Below, in pieces: positions 34,263 to 41,830 of a stretch of 64,000 bases of DNA. The stretch spans positions 42,470,635 to 42,534,634 of the forward strand of contig OZ034970.1 in the NCBI GenBank assembly GCA_964030785.1, read 5' to 3'. Numbering within the stretch: position 1 is the first letter of the stretch; each line of letters begins with the position of its first letter. A program made the position numbers and the translations under genes. Below the pieces are notes generated by a model that saw only the letters and a list, made by a program, of their open reading frames with translations, made no database searches and was not told the origin of the DNA. This DNA comes from Siderastrea siderea. Taxonomy: Eukaryota; Cnidaria; Anthozoa; Scleractinia; Rhizangiidae.

Positions 34263-35264
34263 CTACGAGTATATTCGTTTCTCTCGAGCTCTTAGCTCAA
34301 CGATGAACGGTTCTACAGTACCTCGCGAATGACCGCAATGGCAGCGAAGTATTTTCAGATACTCTGTTCGCAAGGTCTTGTTCAGCGCCCCGTATATCAT
34401 AGGATTCAAAGCGCTGTTTATAGTAGCCAAAAAGCTGTATGCTAAGTAAGCTTCACGAGGGAAAGTCCAACTCCCGTGAACAGTGTCAACGACATCAATC
34501 AACAAAACAGGCACCCAACAAAGACCAAAAAATACCACTATGACGAACAGTGTGCACGTCACCTTAATATCCTCGACGTTTACCGTGCCAGTTCCATCTC
34601 CAGTGTTTTGAAAATTGTTGTTATGGCTGCGAACCGTTTTGAAGATTCTAACATAACAGAAAAAGATAACGCAGCTTGGAATCCCGATGTAAACTGTATC
34701 CAAAAACGCCGTGAATGCGCCGCTATGGATCTGAAGAAAGCAGAGACATTTGGAGGGATGAAACACCATTTCGTGTCCGCTGAGCATGTAAGGCAACGGA
34801 GCACACATTGAATAGAACCATGAAAGGACAATCATAATAATGGTTTTCTTTTTGGTGAAGTAGCGTAGGTACTTAGCTGGTTTGACGATTCGAAAATACC
34901 TGTTGACCGCCATTAAGGCCAATGTGTGAAGCGAAGCAAAAACCAGGGTCACAGCTACGTATCCTTGATACTGACATGTTGCATTGCTGAAAATCCACCG
35001 AGATGTTGCTAATGTAGGAAGACCTAACGGGCATGAAATTAGAGCACCCAAGAAAACGTCCGTGGTAGCGAGCGATGCCACAAACACATTCGGAATTGCC
35101 TGCATCCGACGGTTACGAACCAAGACTAAGAGAGTTAAAAAATTGCCTACAAACAACAAGAACAAAATTATCGTGAAGGAAGATAATTCCAGGATGACTT
35201 TCGCTTTGTTCCTTGACTGTAACTCCTTTAACATGTCTGCAAGTTGTTTTTCGGTGGAATCCAT
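34263..35264 (-). CDS. Intact rhodopsin-like (class A) G protein-coupled receptor
   Basis: This 333-residue intronless receptor is a close relative of the 30846-31844 gene. It starts MDSTEKQLADMLKELQSR, a start shared by the family copies. It has segment 1 with VGNFLTLLVLVRN, segment 2 with SLATTDVFLGA, NRYFRIVKPAKY at the end of segment 3, and CWVPVLLIDVVD in segment 6. Segment 7 has SALNPMIYGALNK. The tail contains a Cys/His cluster (LRCHCGHS) and then differs from its relatives, ending RAREKRIYS rather than the QLNRLN-like ending. Spacing of about 2.4 kb and equal orientation show tandem duplication. All expected residues for folding and G protein coupling are present. Ligand and tissue are unknown. 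Confidence 0.93.
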   Translation of the reverse strand: MDSTEKQLADMLKELQSRNKAKVILELSSFTIILFLLFVGNFLTLLVLVRNRRMQAIPNVFVASLATTDVFLGALISCPLGLPTLATSRWIFSNATCQYQGYVAVTLVFASLHTLALMAVNRYFRIVKPAKYLRYFTKKKTIIMIVLSWFYSMCAPLPYMLSGHEMVFHPSKCLCFLQIHSGAFTAFLDTVYIGIPSCVIFFCYVRIFKTVRSHNNNFQNTGDGTGTVNVEDIKVTCTLFVIVVFFGLCWVPVLLIDVVDTVHGSWTFPREAYLAYSFLATINSALNPMIYGALNKTLRTEYLKILRCHCGHSRGTVEPFIVELRAREKRIYS

Positions 35265-35792
35265 CCAAACGGTATAAATTGTCGACCTTTGTTTGTCCTA
35301 GAGGTTTAAGGCGAGTGAATGACCCAACTGGATAATAAGTAACTGTAACTGATATCCCATATAAGTACTCGATAAATTAACGGGTGTTTTCATTCATCAC
35401 TAAAATGATTAACCAATCATCTAGTGCCATTAATTTAATAAAAGCGGAAGTTTTTCTCAATTTCTTTTTTGAGTTTCGATATTATGTCCGGCTAACAGTT
35501 CCTATAGTCTTCGGTTGTTGACCAGCTGGTAAGCTGGATAGCTCGGTAGACGAGGATTTTCTCTTTATTATAAAATACAAGACAAGTTGACTGTGACATC
35601 TTGTTTTGTTCTAGGTACAAATAAATGAAAACGGATCAGATATATGAATAACTTAAGAATTTCGAGTACTGATTCCTTGTTTTCACATGATGCTAACAGC
35701 TACTGAAAAAGGAAGAATTAAATAAGCTTCGAGGGTTTTTGAGTGTCAGATGACAATAAAATGATGCACGCCCTGCTAAGCTAGTCACTTAA
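35265..35792. other. Upstream flank of the receptor gene
   Basis: AT-rich sequence upstream of the minus-strand receptor. About 35600-35780 shares words with 62095-62250 (CAAATAAATGAAAACGGAT, then GCACGCCCTG). The flank outside the large inverted-repeat element on both sides is therefore related host or repeat DNA. Confidence 0.45.
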
Positions 35793-36893
35793 GTGGCAAT
35801 GTCTGTAAGAGCGGTCCACTGCATTTCGGGTCAGAAAAAAGTTTTCCCTCAAACTTTGCCCAGGAAACCATCTTGGGTCACAAGTAAAGGAAACAAGTTT
35901 CGTTTTGGGAAATACGCTAAAATATTTTTTTTAGAGCCCACAACAGTAAGAGCGGCAAAAGCCGTAAATTAGCGCCTGGCCAGACACGAAAATTGTATAA
36001 GTTGGCGACCTCACTGCTCAAAAACCACAACACGCAGCAAAAAAGTGTTATTATTTTTAAGTTAAGAGGTCCTTCAAGGGTGTAAAGCGTGTGTTAAATT
36101 TAATTTGTGTTGAAGTGGAAGCTCGTGATAATTGATATATTAACACTCATCTGAGCGCTTTCTGAAAACTCGCAAAAGTACCCTGTCTTCGTCGGCCTTT
36201 ATTTCCCGAGTTCAGACCGAGTCGCTCTAAATTCCTATCGAAATGCGTTAATGAGATGTCAGGGAGTACAGAAATATAAAAATACCTTGCGCTTTTTATC
36301 GTCCTTTACCACAGTGACTTCGAACTTTTGGTGATTTTTGCGAATATGACACACGCATTAGGTTGTTGAGCAAATTCGGATCGTGTGAACTGAATAGCTT
36401 CTAGATTTTAAGATTTCTCAATTTCAAGTCATAAATACAGAAAAGCATACACAAATAGAAGTTTTGAACTGTTCAAATTGATGAAATAAGCGAATTACTG
36501 AGTCCTGATCTTTGGATGCTAATCCGGAGAATTGCGTGACTCGCATTATGCAAATTAGGTTGTCTGCTAAACTTGGTCCGTTCCGGTAACCGTTGCAAAA
36601 AACCTTTTTAACTGTTTGGATCCCACTTTTGTTTTAATTGAATATTAAAGAAATGTTAAAACTGCATGCACTGTAGGTAGAAAACGTTGACGATGAATTC
36701 AGCAAGTTACAGTACTGACTTCTATTCATGTGTCATTTGTATAACTCTGTTTGCAGTGAAATGGACAGCTTGTTGGATAAAAAGGAATCTCTACTTTTTT
36801 GTAGTCGGGTTTTGATTTTTTATGTCTTCGATTTGCTCTTTTGATCTGCCTTTTCCACAGCGCCTTCGAACTTTTGGTGCTCTTGTCCCAGGG
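35793..36893 (+). repeat. Left arm of the long inverted repeat (outer part)
   Basis: It matches the reverse complement of about 60483-61576 closely by eye. Within the arm are diverged tandem-like units sharing TTTGCATAAT, ACCAAAAGTTCGAAG and GATGAATAG-type words, so the arm itself grew by internal duplication. Confidence 0.8.
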
Positions 36894-37125
36894 GGAGGGA
36901 CACTTGACCAACTGAGGGTTTGAGGGCCTGACTGTGTAGGACAAAAAAAGGCCCTAAATTACCTACTCTGTCTAGGACAGCACCCTCTATTTTAGGTCCC
37001 TGTTTAGAGCAAATGATTATTATACCAACTCCCTTGTTTTACACAGTTTTAAGTGTTTCAAAGACCAGCAAACGTCCCCGATCTAGGATACCTAATTACT
37101 GTGTAAGCCATATTTAATGACGACA
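36894..37125. repeat. Left part of the repeat that received the Polinton
   Basis: This is foreign to the surrounding arm. It starts CCCAGGGGGAGGGACACTTG and contains TGTAGGACA, TCTAGGACAGCACCCT and CCTGTTTAG units. Its continuation lies beyond the Polinton at 58116-58262, where CCTGTTTAGGACAGAGTGG and a GGGGGAGTAACCCCCCGCCC end occur. The two parts are best read as one small repeat element that inserted in the arm and was itself split. Superfamily not assigned. Confidence 0.55.
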
Positions 37126-37131
37126 ATCGGG
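37126..37131 (+). repeat. Left target site duplication of the Polinton
   Basis: ATCGGG lies immediately before the AGTAGTAATG terminus. The identical six bases follow the other terminus at 58110-58115. Six base pairs is the usual duplication of Polinton/Maverick integration. Confidence 0.95.
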
Positions 37132-37625
37132 AGTAGTAATGTGGGCCCGTATGGCACAAATGGAGGCTTCTGATTGGTCGGTGACGTCATGACCGGAACC
37201 GGAAGTCACGTGTTTTTTTAATAGGGGAAAACCGCTGACCAGTTGGAAAAAGGGATCGCGGGCTCATGCAACCGGAAGTCACGTGATTTGGAAAGGGAAA
37301 CCGCTGGCGCGTAGGAAAAAGGGATCGCGGGCTCAAGGGGAAGTAAAACCACTGAGAAAACGCGGGCGCAAAGTCCAAAGTCCAATTTGGGGAACGGGGG
37401 TGACCCAGATATGGCACATCAAGCAAAATGGGAAAGAAAATATTTTAATGTGACTTTGATGAGTGTTCCTTGGAGTTCCTTTTGATAATATGAGTATTCC
37501 TTTTGATAATATGAGTGTTCCATGATGAGTATTCCTTTGAGTTCCCTCCCTCACTGGTATCCATAAGGGTGGGTTTGGAAGGTGTTCATGATGAGTATTC
37601 CTTTGAGTTCCTTTTAATAATAAAT
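37132..37625 (+). repeat. Left terminal inverted repeat of the Polinton
   Basis: It matches the reverse complement of about 57612-58109. Over the outer 340 bases I see a single difference (GGTCGGTGACG versus GGTCGGCGACG); further in, the ATTATT runs vary in length. It contains two direct subrepeats beginning CCGGAAGTCACGTG and ending AAAAAGGGATCGCGGGCTCA (about 37196-37333). The inner part carries TCCTTTGAGTTCC units and a copy of the end of the polymerase gene (37556-37592). Confidence 0.93.
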
Positions 37626-37714
37626 ATCACAACAACAACAACAACTAAGTGTCATGCAACATCTTTTATTGATCCTTGGTATTGACAACAAGTAGGAAAA
37701 AAAAATTCAAACAT

Positions 37715-38104
37715 TTACGAGAAGCTGATACAGGTTTTCATGCGTCCAATGGCTAGGCTTTTGGTGTGACCCAGAAAGTAGAGGGTTTTGCGGTGAGGCT
37801 CATAGGGATCTCGGAGTTCTCCCCAGAATCCTTGGAGGGCATGGCCTTCCTCATAGCAAATGCCATACCAGATAGGATTGTTTTTCCAATCGTCCTTGAC
37901 ATGCTGCACAAACTCCGGGTCTTCTTTCCAGTCTTCATGGAGAACTTCCTGGACGACAAGAGGAACGTGGCAGGTAGAGCATAGGCGGGGCTGATGGTTC
38001 TGTTGGTTGGCACAGGCGACATGACAAGGAATACCACAGCACCTCAACGTGGTATAATTGGCGAGAGGTATCAAACAAATCACACATGGTGGGGGTTGAG
38101 CCAT
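37715..38104 (-). CDS. RING-finger-like protein
   Basis: This 129-residue protein is third in a minus-strand group of three. The N-terminus carries a Cys/His cluster in the order CVIC, then CCGIPCHVAC, then CSTCH (about residues 7-45), resembling a C3HC4 RING, a fold that recruits ubiquitin-conjugating enzymes. The rest is acidic and aromatic (HEDWKEDPEF, KDDWKNNPIWYG) and unlike families I know. Its ATG overlaps the stop of the gene before it (ATGA at 38102-38105). A minus-strand AATAAA signal lies at 37665-37670. A role in redirecting host ubiquitination is plausible but inferred only from the motif. A structural zinc finger is the alternative. Confidence 0.7.
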   Translation of the reverse strand: MAQPPPCVICLIPLANYTTLRCCGIPCHVACANQQNHQPRLCSTCHVPLVVQEVLHEDWKEDPEFVQHVKDDWKNNPIWYGICYEEGHALQGFWGELRDPYEPHRKTLYFLGHTKSLAIGRMKTCISFS

Positions 38105-38346
38105 CAGGCGAAAGGATCGGTGAAAGGATCAAAGAGTGGATTGGTCAAGAGTTGAAACTCGACGGTGGTGATGATCCCTTCTTTTCGGAGTCGGCACAGT
38201 TCTTGAAAAGTGATCTTGTAACGTAAAGGTTGAACCAGGTGATTGATTTGTTTTCGGATCTCTCCCAAACGTTCAATGATTTGCAGGGCTTGAGGACTGA
38301 CCTTGCCAGGAGTGATCTTGTCAGGAGTGTCGGGTTTGTCACCCAT
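38104..38346 (-). CDS. Small helical protein, paralogue of its upstream neighbour
   Basis: This 80-residue protein is not assigned to a known family. It resembles the product of 38347-38544: KVSPQALQIIERLGEIRK here corresponds to VLSPEAQQVIDRLRALLS there, followed by a similarly spaced (F/Y)xELxRL segment. It is probably all-helical. It ends with acidic/aromatic DPFTDPFA. The start codon is directly after the neighbour's stop, so the genes are likely translated from one transcript by reinitiation or from overlapping transcripts. Function unknown; position at the element end suggests an early accessory role. Confidence 0.6.
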   Translation of the reverse strand: MGDKPDTPDKITPGKVSPQALQIIERLGEIRKQINHLVQPLRYKITFQELCRLRKEGIITTVEFQLLTNPLFDPFTDPFA

Positions 38347-38544
38347 TCACCACCGGTAGAAGTTTTTCAAAGTTAATAAAGCCAATTCGTTCCGACTGAG
38401 ATGTTTTTGACTATGAAGTCGGAGCAGTTCAAAATAAGAAGCTTTGAAGCGGATCTGTTCCAAGTCTTTTTCGAGTCGAGATAACAAGGCTCGTAGACGA
38501 TCAATCACTTGTTGGGCTTCTGGACTGAGGACTGGATCATCCAT
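38347..38544 (-). CDS. Small helical protein
   Basis: A product of 65 residues, starting at the ATG giving MDDPVLSPEAQQ. I prefer this start to an in-frame upstream one at 38601, because the TATA box (TATAAAAAA, minus strand, 38575-38583) lies about 30 bases before it. The upstream frame would begin before the expected transcription start. Helical heptad-like pattern (VIDRLRALLSRLEKDLEQI). It is a paralogue of the next gene. It heads a three-gene minus-strand group with the RING-like protein. No known function. Confidence 0.6.
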   Translation of the reverse strand: MDDPVLSPEAQQVIDRLRALLSRLEKDLEQIRFKASYFELLRLHSQKHLSRNELALLTLKNFYRW

Positions 38545-38574
38545 TGAGTGTGAAAGATGGAATGGGACAGGGGG

Positions 38575-38725
38575 TTTTTTATAGAGAAACCAAAGGGTCA
38601 CGTGGGAGGGAATAGGCCAATAAGAGAAAGACCCATCATGCTTTGAGAGGGGAAGAGGTGGGGGGACCCCCCTCCCCCCTCCTTAGATAGACCATGGTGC
38701 ATTGCGCGAATCAGGGTATATAAGT
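38575..38725. promoter_or_regulatory. Left divergent promoter region
   Basis: On the minus strand there is CACGTG (38599-38604), a CCAAT box (38617-38621, plus sense) and TATAAAAAA (38575-38583). On the plus strand there is TATATAAG (38717-38724). Between them is the palindrome GGGGGGACCCCCC (38660-38672), followed by CCATGGTGCA (from 38692). The same parts occur in inverted order at 52811-52984, so this is one copy of a duplicated divergent promoter. Confidence 0.75.
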
Positions 38726-38800
38726 CAAGGGAGGCCACAGGACGTCACTCTTAGCTTTGAGCCGGTCCTAAGTGACTTATGTTTGTGGTGTGAGAAGAAA

Positions 38801-39343
38801 ATGTCAGAAACAAGAAAGCCCTTGGGCTCTTTAGCCAGTGACTTGAATGTGGGTGGGCCAGAGTACTTGAGGAGGAGAGCGGGGCCCGAGCGAACGGGAG
38901 TGGATCGGCAGACCAGACTGATGAGGGAGAGACGACAGGAAACCTGGCGCCCCTTGACCAGACAGCGCGTGGTCGCGTTTTTCCAATTATTTTTAAACTG
39001 TTTGGTGTGGACTGAGAATGGCGAGCGGGAGGGACGACCACATCCCGAGATCACAGAAGCGTTGCTGGGAGCCCTGGTCAACAAGATCATACCATGGGTG
39101 GACCAGCACCGCATTCGGTCGCGATTTGAACGTCGCTGGCCGATGACATTGGAACAGTTCCATGAAGTGGACAATGAACTCAACTTGTACCTGCCACGTG
39201 TGCATGCGGGCCACGCATGGCAGAGAATAAGAATGTATTTTGGGGACATGGAGCGGGAGCGGGAGGAGCGGCGGCGGGAGGAGTGGGAGAGGAGGCAGAT
39301 GGAAGTGAGACTCAACCAAGTGCGACGTATTTTATTTCCTTGA
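38801..39343 (+). CDS. Hypothetical charged protein
   Basis: A product of 180 residues starting MSETRKPLGSLASDLN. The TATATAAG box at 38717 puts transcription start near 38747, so the in-frame upstream codons at 38702 cannot be used. A four-codon upstream frame (ATG at 38778) precedes the chosen start. The middle is compact and aromatic (VVAFFQLFLNCLVWTENG; RSRFERRWPMTLEQFHEVDN). The C-terminus is a long Arg/Glu helix (MEREREERRREEWERRQMEV). No family recognised. Its position next to the divergent promoter suggests an early regulatory or replication accessory gene. Confidence 0.65.
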   Translation: MSETRKPLGSLASDLNVGGPEYLRRRAGPERTGVDRQTRLMRERRQETWRPLTRQRVVAFFQLFLNCLVWTENGEREGRPHPEITEALLGALVNKIIPWVDQHRIRSRFERRWPMTLEQFHEVDNELNLYLPRVHAGHAWQRIRMYFGDMEREREERRREEWERRQMEVRLNQVRRILFP

Positions 39344-39653
39344 ACATTTTTTTTTTTTTTTTTATTCCTGTTGAGATTATTGTGAGTCAAGGCTACTGTG
39401 AGTCAAGAGACATTTATTTATGATGAACGTGCAAACTCAGTGATGTCATTTTTTAAAATTTTTTAATTAAAAAAGAGTTGATGTTTTCTACAATGGGTGG
39501 TCTGTATTCTTTGCCACGCGGGTGGGGTGCTCCTATGTACAAATTGAAAAAAGCTATCTACAATTTGAAAAAATAAAAATGACTATGTACAATTGGAAAA
39601 AATAAAAACTAAAAGAAAAGCTATGTACAATTCCAAAAATAAAAACTAAGAAA
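39344..39653. other. Convergent gene ends, non-coding
   Basis: A T-run follows the plus-strand gene (39348-39363). The sequence is AT-rich with four copies of a TATGTACAA or CTATGTACAATT word (about 39534-39635), a short tandem-like repeat at the 3' end of the minus-strand SLOG gene. No gene is seen. Confidence 0.6.
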
Positions 39654-40346
39654 TTACAAATGAAAGTCTTCCAGTTCCGTACGTAATTGATCAATGTTCT
39701 CGGGTAGACAGAAGGTGCGGTTGAATAAGGCTTGAATTTCGGCTCGGGTTTTCTCGTCCACATCCCGGGATCCCACAATAGCACTGCTTTGATGTAGGGT
39801 GGGCTTTTTGGGTCCCCAAGGGACAAATTGACTGCCAGTGACCAGGGTAGCGGCATTCTCATTGACTTGGTAGTAATGGTCCGAGCGGTACCATGATTGA
39901 CTGGGTATATCAAACAGGTAGACGGGTTTGCCTTGATCCATAGCCAATTGCACAGTCCAACCAGTGCCTCCTTTCACGCGTTTATGATCCGGTTCCAAGA
40001 TGCCAAAGGCATAGATGGTATGGGCTTTTTTGGCCAATTGATAATTGCGTTGCAGCAATTGCAGGGTGTAAAAATGACTGGGCATTTGTTTGCCTAGTTT
40101 CTCCGCTGCCTGGTGAAGATGGGGGTTGGCCAGCATCAGGACTTCCACCGTAGAAGGGGTGATGAAAGTGGATCGAGGATGGTTCGGGGGGACCAGGACT
40201 TCTAGTTGCATCCCAAAGTGTTTGGCATGTTGTTCCACGAGGGCATCCGTACCTTTGGCTCCCCCGGTGTAGACCACATGGCCATGACCCACTTGCAGTT
40301 CCAAGGCACCGAGATCTTGTTCTCCGATCATGATGTCTGGGGGCAT
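39654..40346 (-). CDS. SLOG-fold (DprA/LOG-like) nucleotide-binding protein
   Basis: A product of 230 residues starting MPPDIMIGEQ. An upstream ATG at 40376 lies only about 10 bases after the TATTTAAG box (40385-40392, minus strand), so the downstream one is favoured. The N-terminal half reads as a Rossmann-like SLOG fold: VVYTGGAKGTDALVEQHAK (about residues 25-43) has the Gly-rich nucleotide loop and following Asp, then LEVLVPPNHPRS. A second signature, KGGTGWTVQLAMDQGKPVYLFD (about residues 126-147), matches the conserved GGTG-(A/V)Q-KPVY pattern of this superfamily. SLOG proteins bind or cleave nucleotides and nucleotide-derived signals. This is not a core Polinton gene. Substrate is unknown. 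See the membrane protein at 49842. Confidence 0.75.
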   Translation of the reverse strand: MPPDIMIGEQDLGALELQVGHGHVVYTGGAKGTDALVEQHAKHFGMQLEVLVPPNHPRSTFITPSTVEVLMLANPHLHQAAEKLGKQMPSHFYTLQLLQRNYQLAKKAHTIYAFGILEPDHKRVKGGTGWTVQLAMDQGKPVYLFDIPSQSWYRSDHYYQVNENAATLVTGSQFVPWGPKKPTLHQSSAIVGSRDVDEKTRAEIQALFNRTFCLPENIDQLRTELEDFHL

Positions 40347-40384
40347 GGCTTTTGAGAATGAAGATCGAGTGACCAAGGGAGCTC

Positions 40385-40521
40385 CTTAAATAGGGACAGT
40401 TGACCAATAGGAAGACAAGAGGACCTTATTTGGATTGAACAAGCTGACCAATGGGAAGATAACAAGTCCTTATATGGGTAGGAGAAGCTGACCAATGACA
40501 GTCAAGGGTCTAAGGTATAAA
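40385..40521. promoter_or_regulatory. Divergent promoter with three CCAAT boxes
   Basis: TATTTAAG on the minus strand (40385-40392) and GTATAAAAAGG on the plus strand (about 40514-40524) serve the SLOG and zinc-finger genes. Between them are three direct copies of TGACCAAT (near 40402, 40450 and 40490), the last two within CTGACCAATG. CCAAT boxes are normally bound by NF-Y. Confidence 0.75.
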
Positions 40522-40561
40522 AAGGCATGGGCAGTGGGGGTGACATCAACCTTTGAGTACG

Positions 40562-41431
40562 ATGTCTGTCGATCGGAAGAGAAAATCAGCCCATCCCCCA
40601 GAGGGGAAGAAGAAGAAGAAGAGCATTCAACATATGACGCCCGTGGACTGTGATCCTGTGGTGTGCGACGTGGTGGAAGACACCCGAGCTGCTGTGGAAG
40701 ATATGATGAAAGAATTGAATGACATGGTGGAGCAATCACCCCCATCACCTCAATTCACCTTGACGACCGTGTATGATCCTCCCAGTTCAGTGGACACTAT
40801 GGTATGTCCTTACCATGAGGTGCGTTTGGAGGCCCGAGAATCTCAAAAGGGATGGAAGTATGTGAAATGTCCCATGCAACCGTGTTTGCTGTTTTGTGGT
40901 CAAGATAAAGTTCTGGAGTATATGAAAGCCGTGTATAGTCAACCTCATGTAGAAGTGTTGGACATGTGGGGTGGTTTGCAATGCTTTTGCCGTGAACCCG
41001 CTACGCTTCAACAGAGTCATTCGACCCAGAACCCCGATCGCTTGTTTCTGACTTGTTCTAAGAAAACGTGTGGCTTCTTCCGATGGGCTGATCAACCCTT
41101 GGGTCCCAAGTACTGGACGTGGTTTCATGACAACCCTCCCAAAAAAGCCGACCAACAAGCTGAACCACCCACCCGTGATGCTCAAGGATATCCCAAGAGG
41201 GGCTATGACATCCCTGGCCCGCCCCCTCGAGTCCAAAGGAAAGAGGACGTGGAACGAGAACGACCCCTGACAGACTATGAGAAACAATTGTTACGAGAAA
41301 TTCAAGAGCTCAAGAACCGTCAGGAAATGATGGTGGCCCCAGCTCCACCACCCCCCAAGTACAGTGACAGTGTGGAGAACTGGCAGAAAGGTCTAGAGAC
41401 CGTCAGTTATGGCCGTCTAGGTCTCTTTTAA
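40562..41431 (+). CDS. GRF-type zinc-finger protein
   Basis: A product of 289 residues starting MSVDRKRKSAH. The N-terminus is a basic stretch that may act as a nuclear signal. Two Cys-rich modules follow. The first is CPYHEV...GWKYVKCPMQPCLLF (about residues 79-110). The second is CFCREPA, NPDRLFLTCSKKTCGFFRWAD (about residues 139-174), the pattern of a GRF zinc finger with the conserved final Phe-Phe-x-Trp. GRF fingers bind single-stranded DNA in repair and topoisomerase proteins. A charged helix (DYEKQLLREIQELKNRQEMM) lies near the end. Its own promoter (TATA at 40514) and an AATAAA at about 41442 bracket the gene. Likely a DNA-binding replication factor, by inference. Confidence 0.75.
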   Translation: MSVDRKRKSAHPPEGKKKKKSIQHMTPVDCDPVVCDVVEDTRAAVEDMMKELNDMVEQSPPSPQFTLTTVYDPPSSVDTMVCPYHEVRLEARESQKGWKYVKCPMQPCLLFCGQDKVLEYMKAVYSQPHVEVLDMWGGLQCFCREPATLQQSHSTQNPDRLFLTCSKKTCGFFRWADQPLGPKYWTWFHDNPPKKADQQAEPPTRDAQGYPKRGYDIPGPPPRVQRKEDVERERPLTDYEKQLLREIQELKNRQEMMVAPAPPPPKYSDSVENWQKGLETVSYGRLGLF

Positions 41432-41467
41432 ATGAGAGAACGAATAAAATTTTTTATCAATGTCACC

Positions 41468-41830
41468 ATGGAGTCTGTGTGTGATGCGTGGGAGTCTGTC
41501 TTGTCCCTGGGGCAATGGCAATGTCATCAAACCCTTTGTCAAGTCTTATATGATCATCAACCCGGGTCTCAAATCCCCATACCCCCATGTCCCGAGGACA
41601 CGCATCCTCTCCACCTCTTTGAAGAAACCCATGTGGACCGCAACCTATATCGATGGGTGGTGTTTGTCTTATGGTTAAAAGCTCACCCAGAGGCATGGCG
41701 ATGGTATCGAATCATTCAAAAGGCGCATCCCCACACGGTCCCTACCATATCGACCTTATGGGATGAATGCCAAAAAGTATGGCCCCTCGAAAGAGAACCC
41801 AACGCTGGAGTTCGTCGTCCTCATGGTTGA
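41468..41830 (+). CDS. Hypothetical protein overlapping integrase
   Basis: A product of 120 residues starting MESVCDAWESVLSLG. The in-frame codons before this (from 41432) overlap the polyadenylation signal of the previous gene and are unlikely to be used. Rich in Trp, His and Cys (WRWYRIIQKAHPHTVP; LYRWVVFVLWLKAHPEAW). No family recognised. Its 3' end overlaps the start of the integrase frame by 64 bases in a different frame. It may be a real small virion or accessory protein. Confidence 0.5.
   Translation: MESVCDAWESVLSLGQWQCHQTLCQVLYDHQPGSQIPIPPCPEDTHPLHLFEETHVDRNLYRWVVFVLWLKAHPEAWRWYRIIQKAHPHTVPTISTLWDECQKVWPLEREPNAGVRRPHG

Noticed and set aside
37187..37426. Open frame in the left terminal repeat, repeated at 57815-58054
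   Set aside because: It is identical because it lies in the inverted repeat, is not supported by a promoter, and resembles no protein.
38725..39390. 221-codon antisense frame opposite the hypothetical gene
   Set aside because: Ser/Arg-rich shadow of the plus-strand frame, which has the TATA box and better composition.
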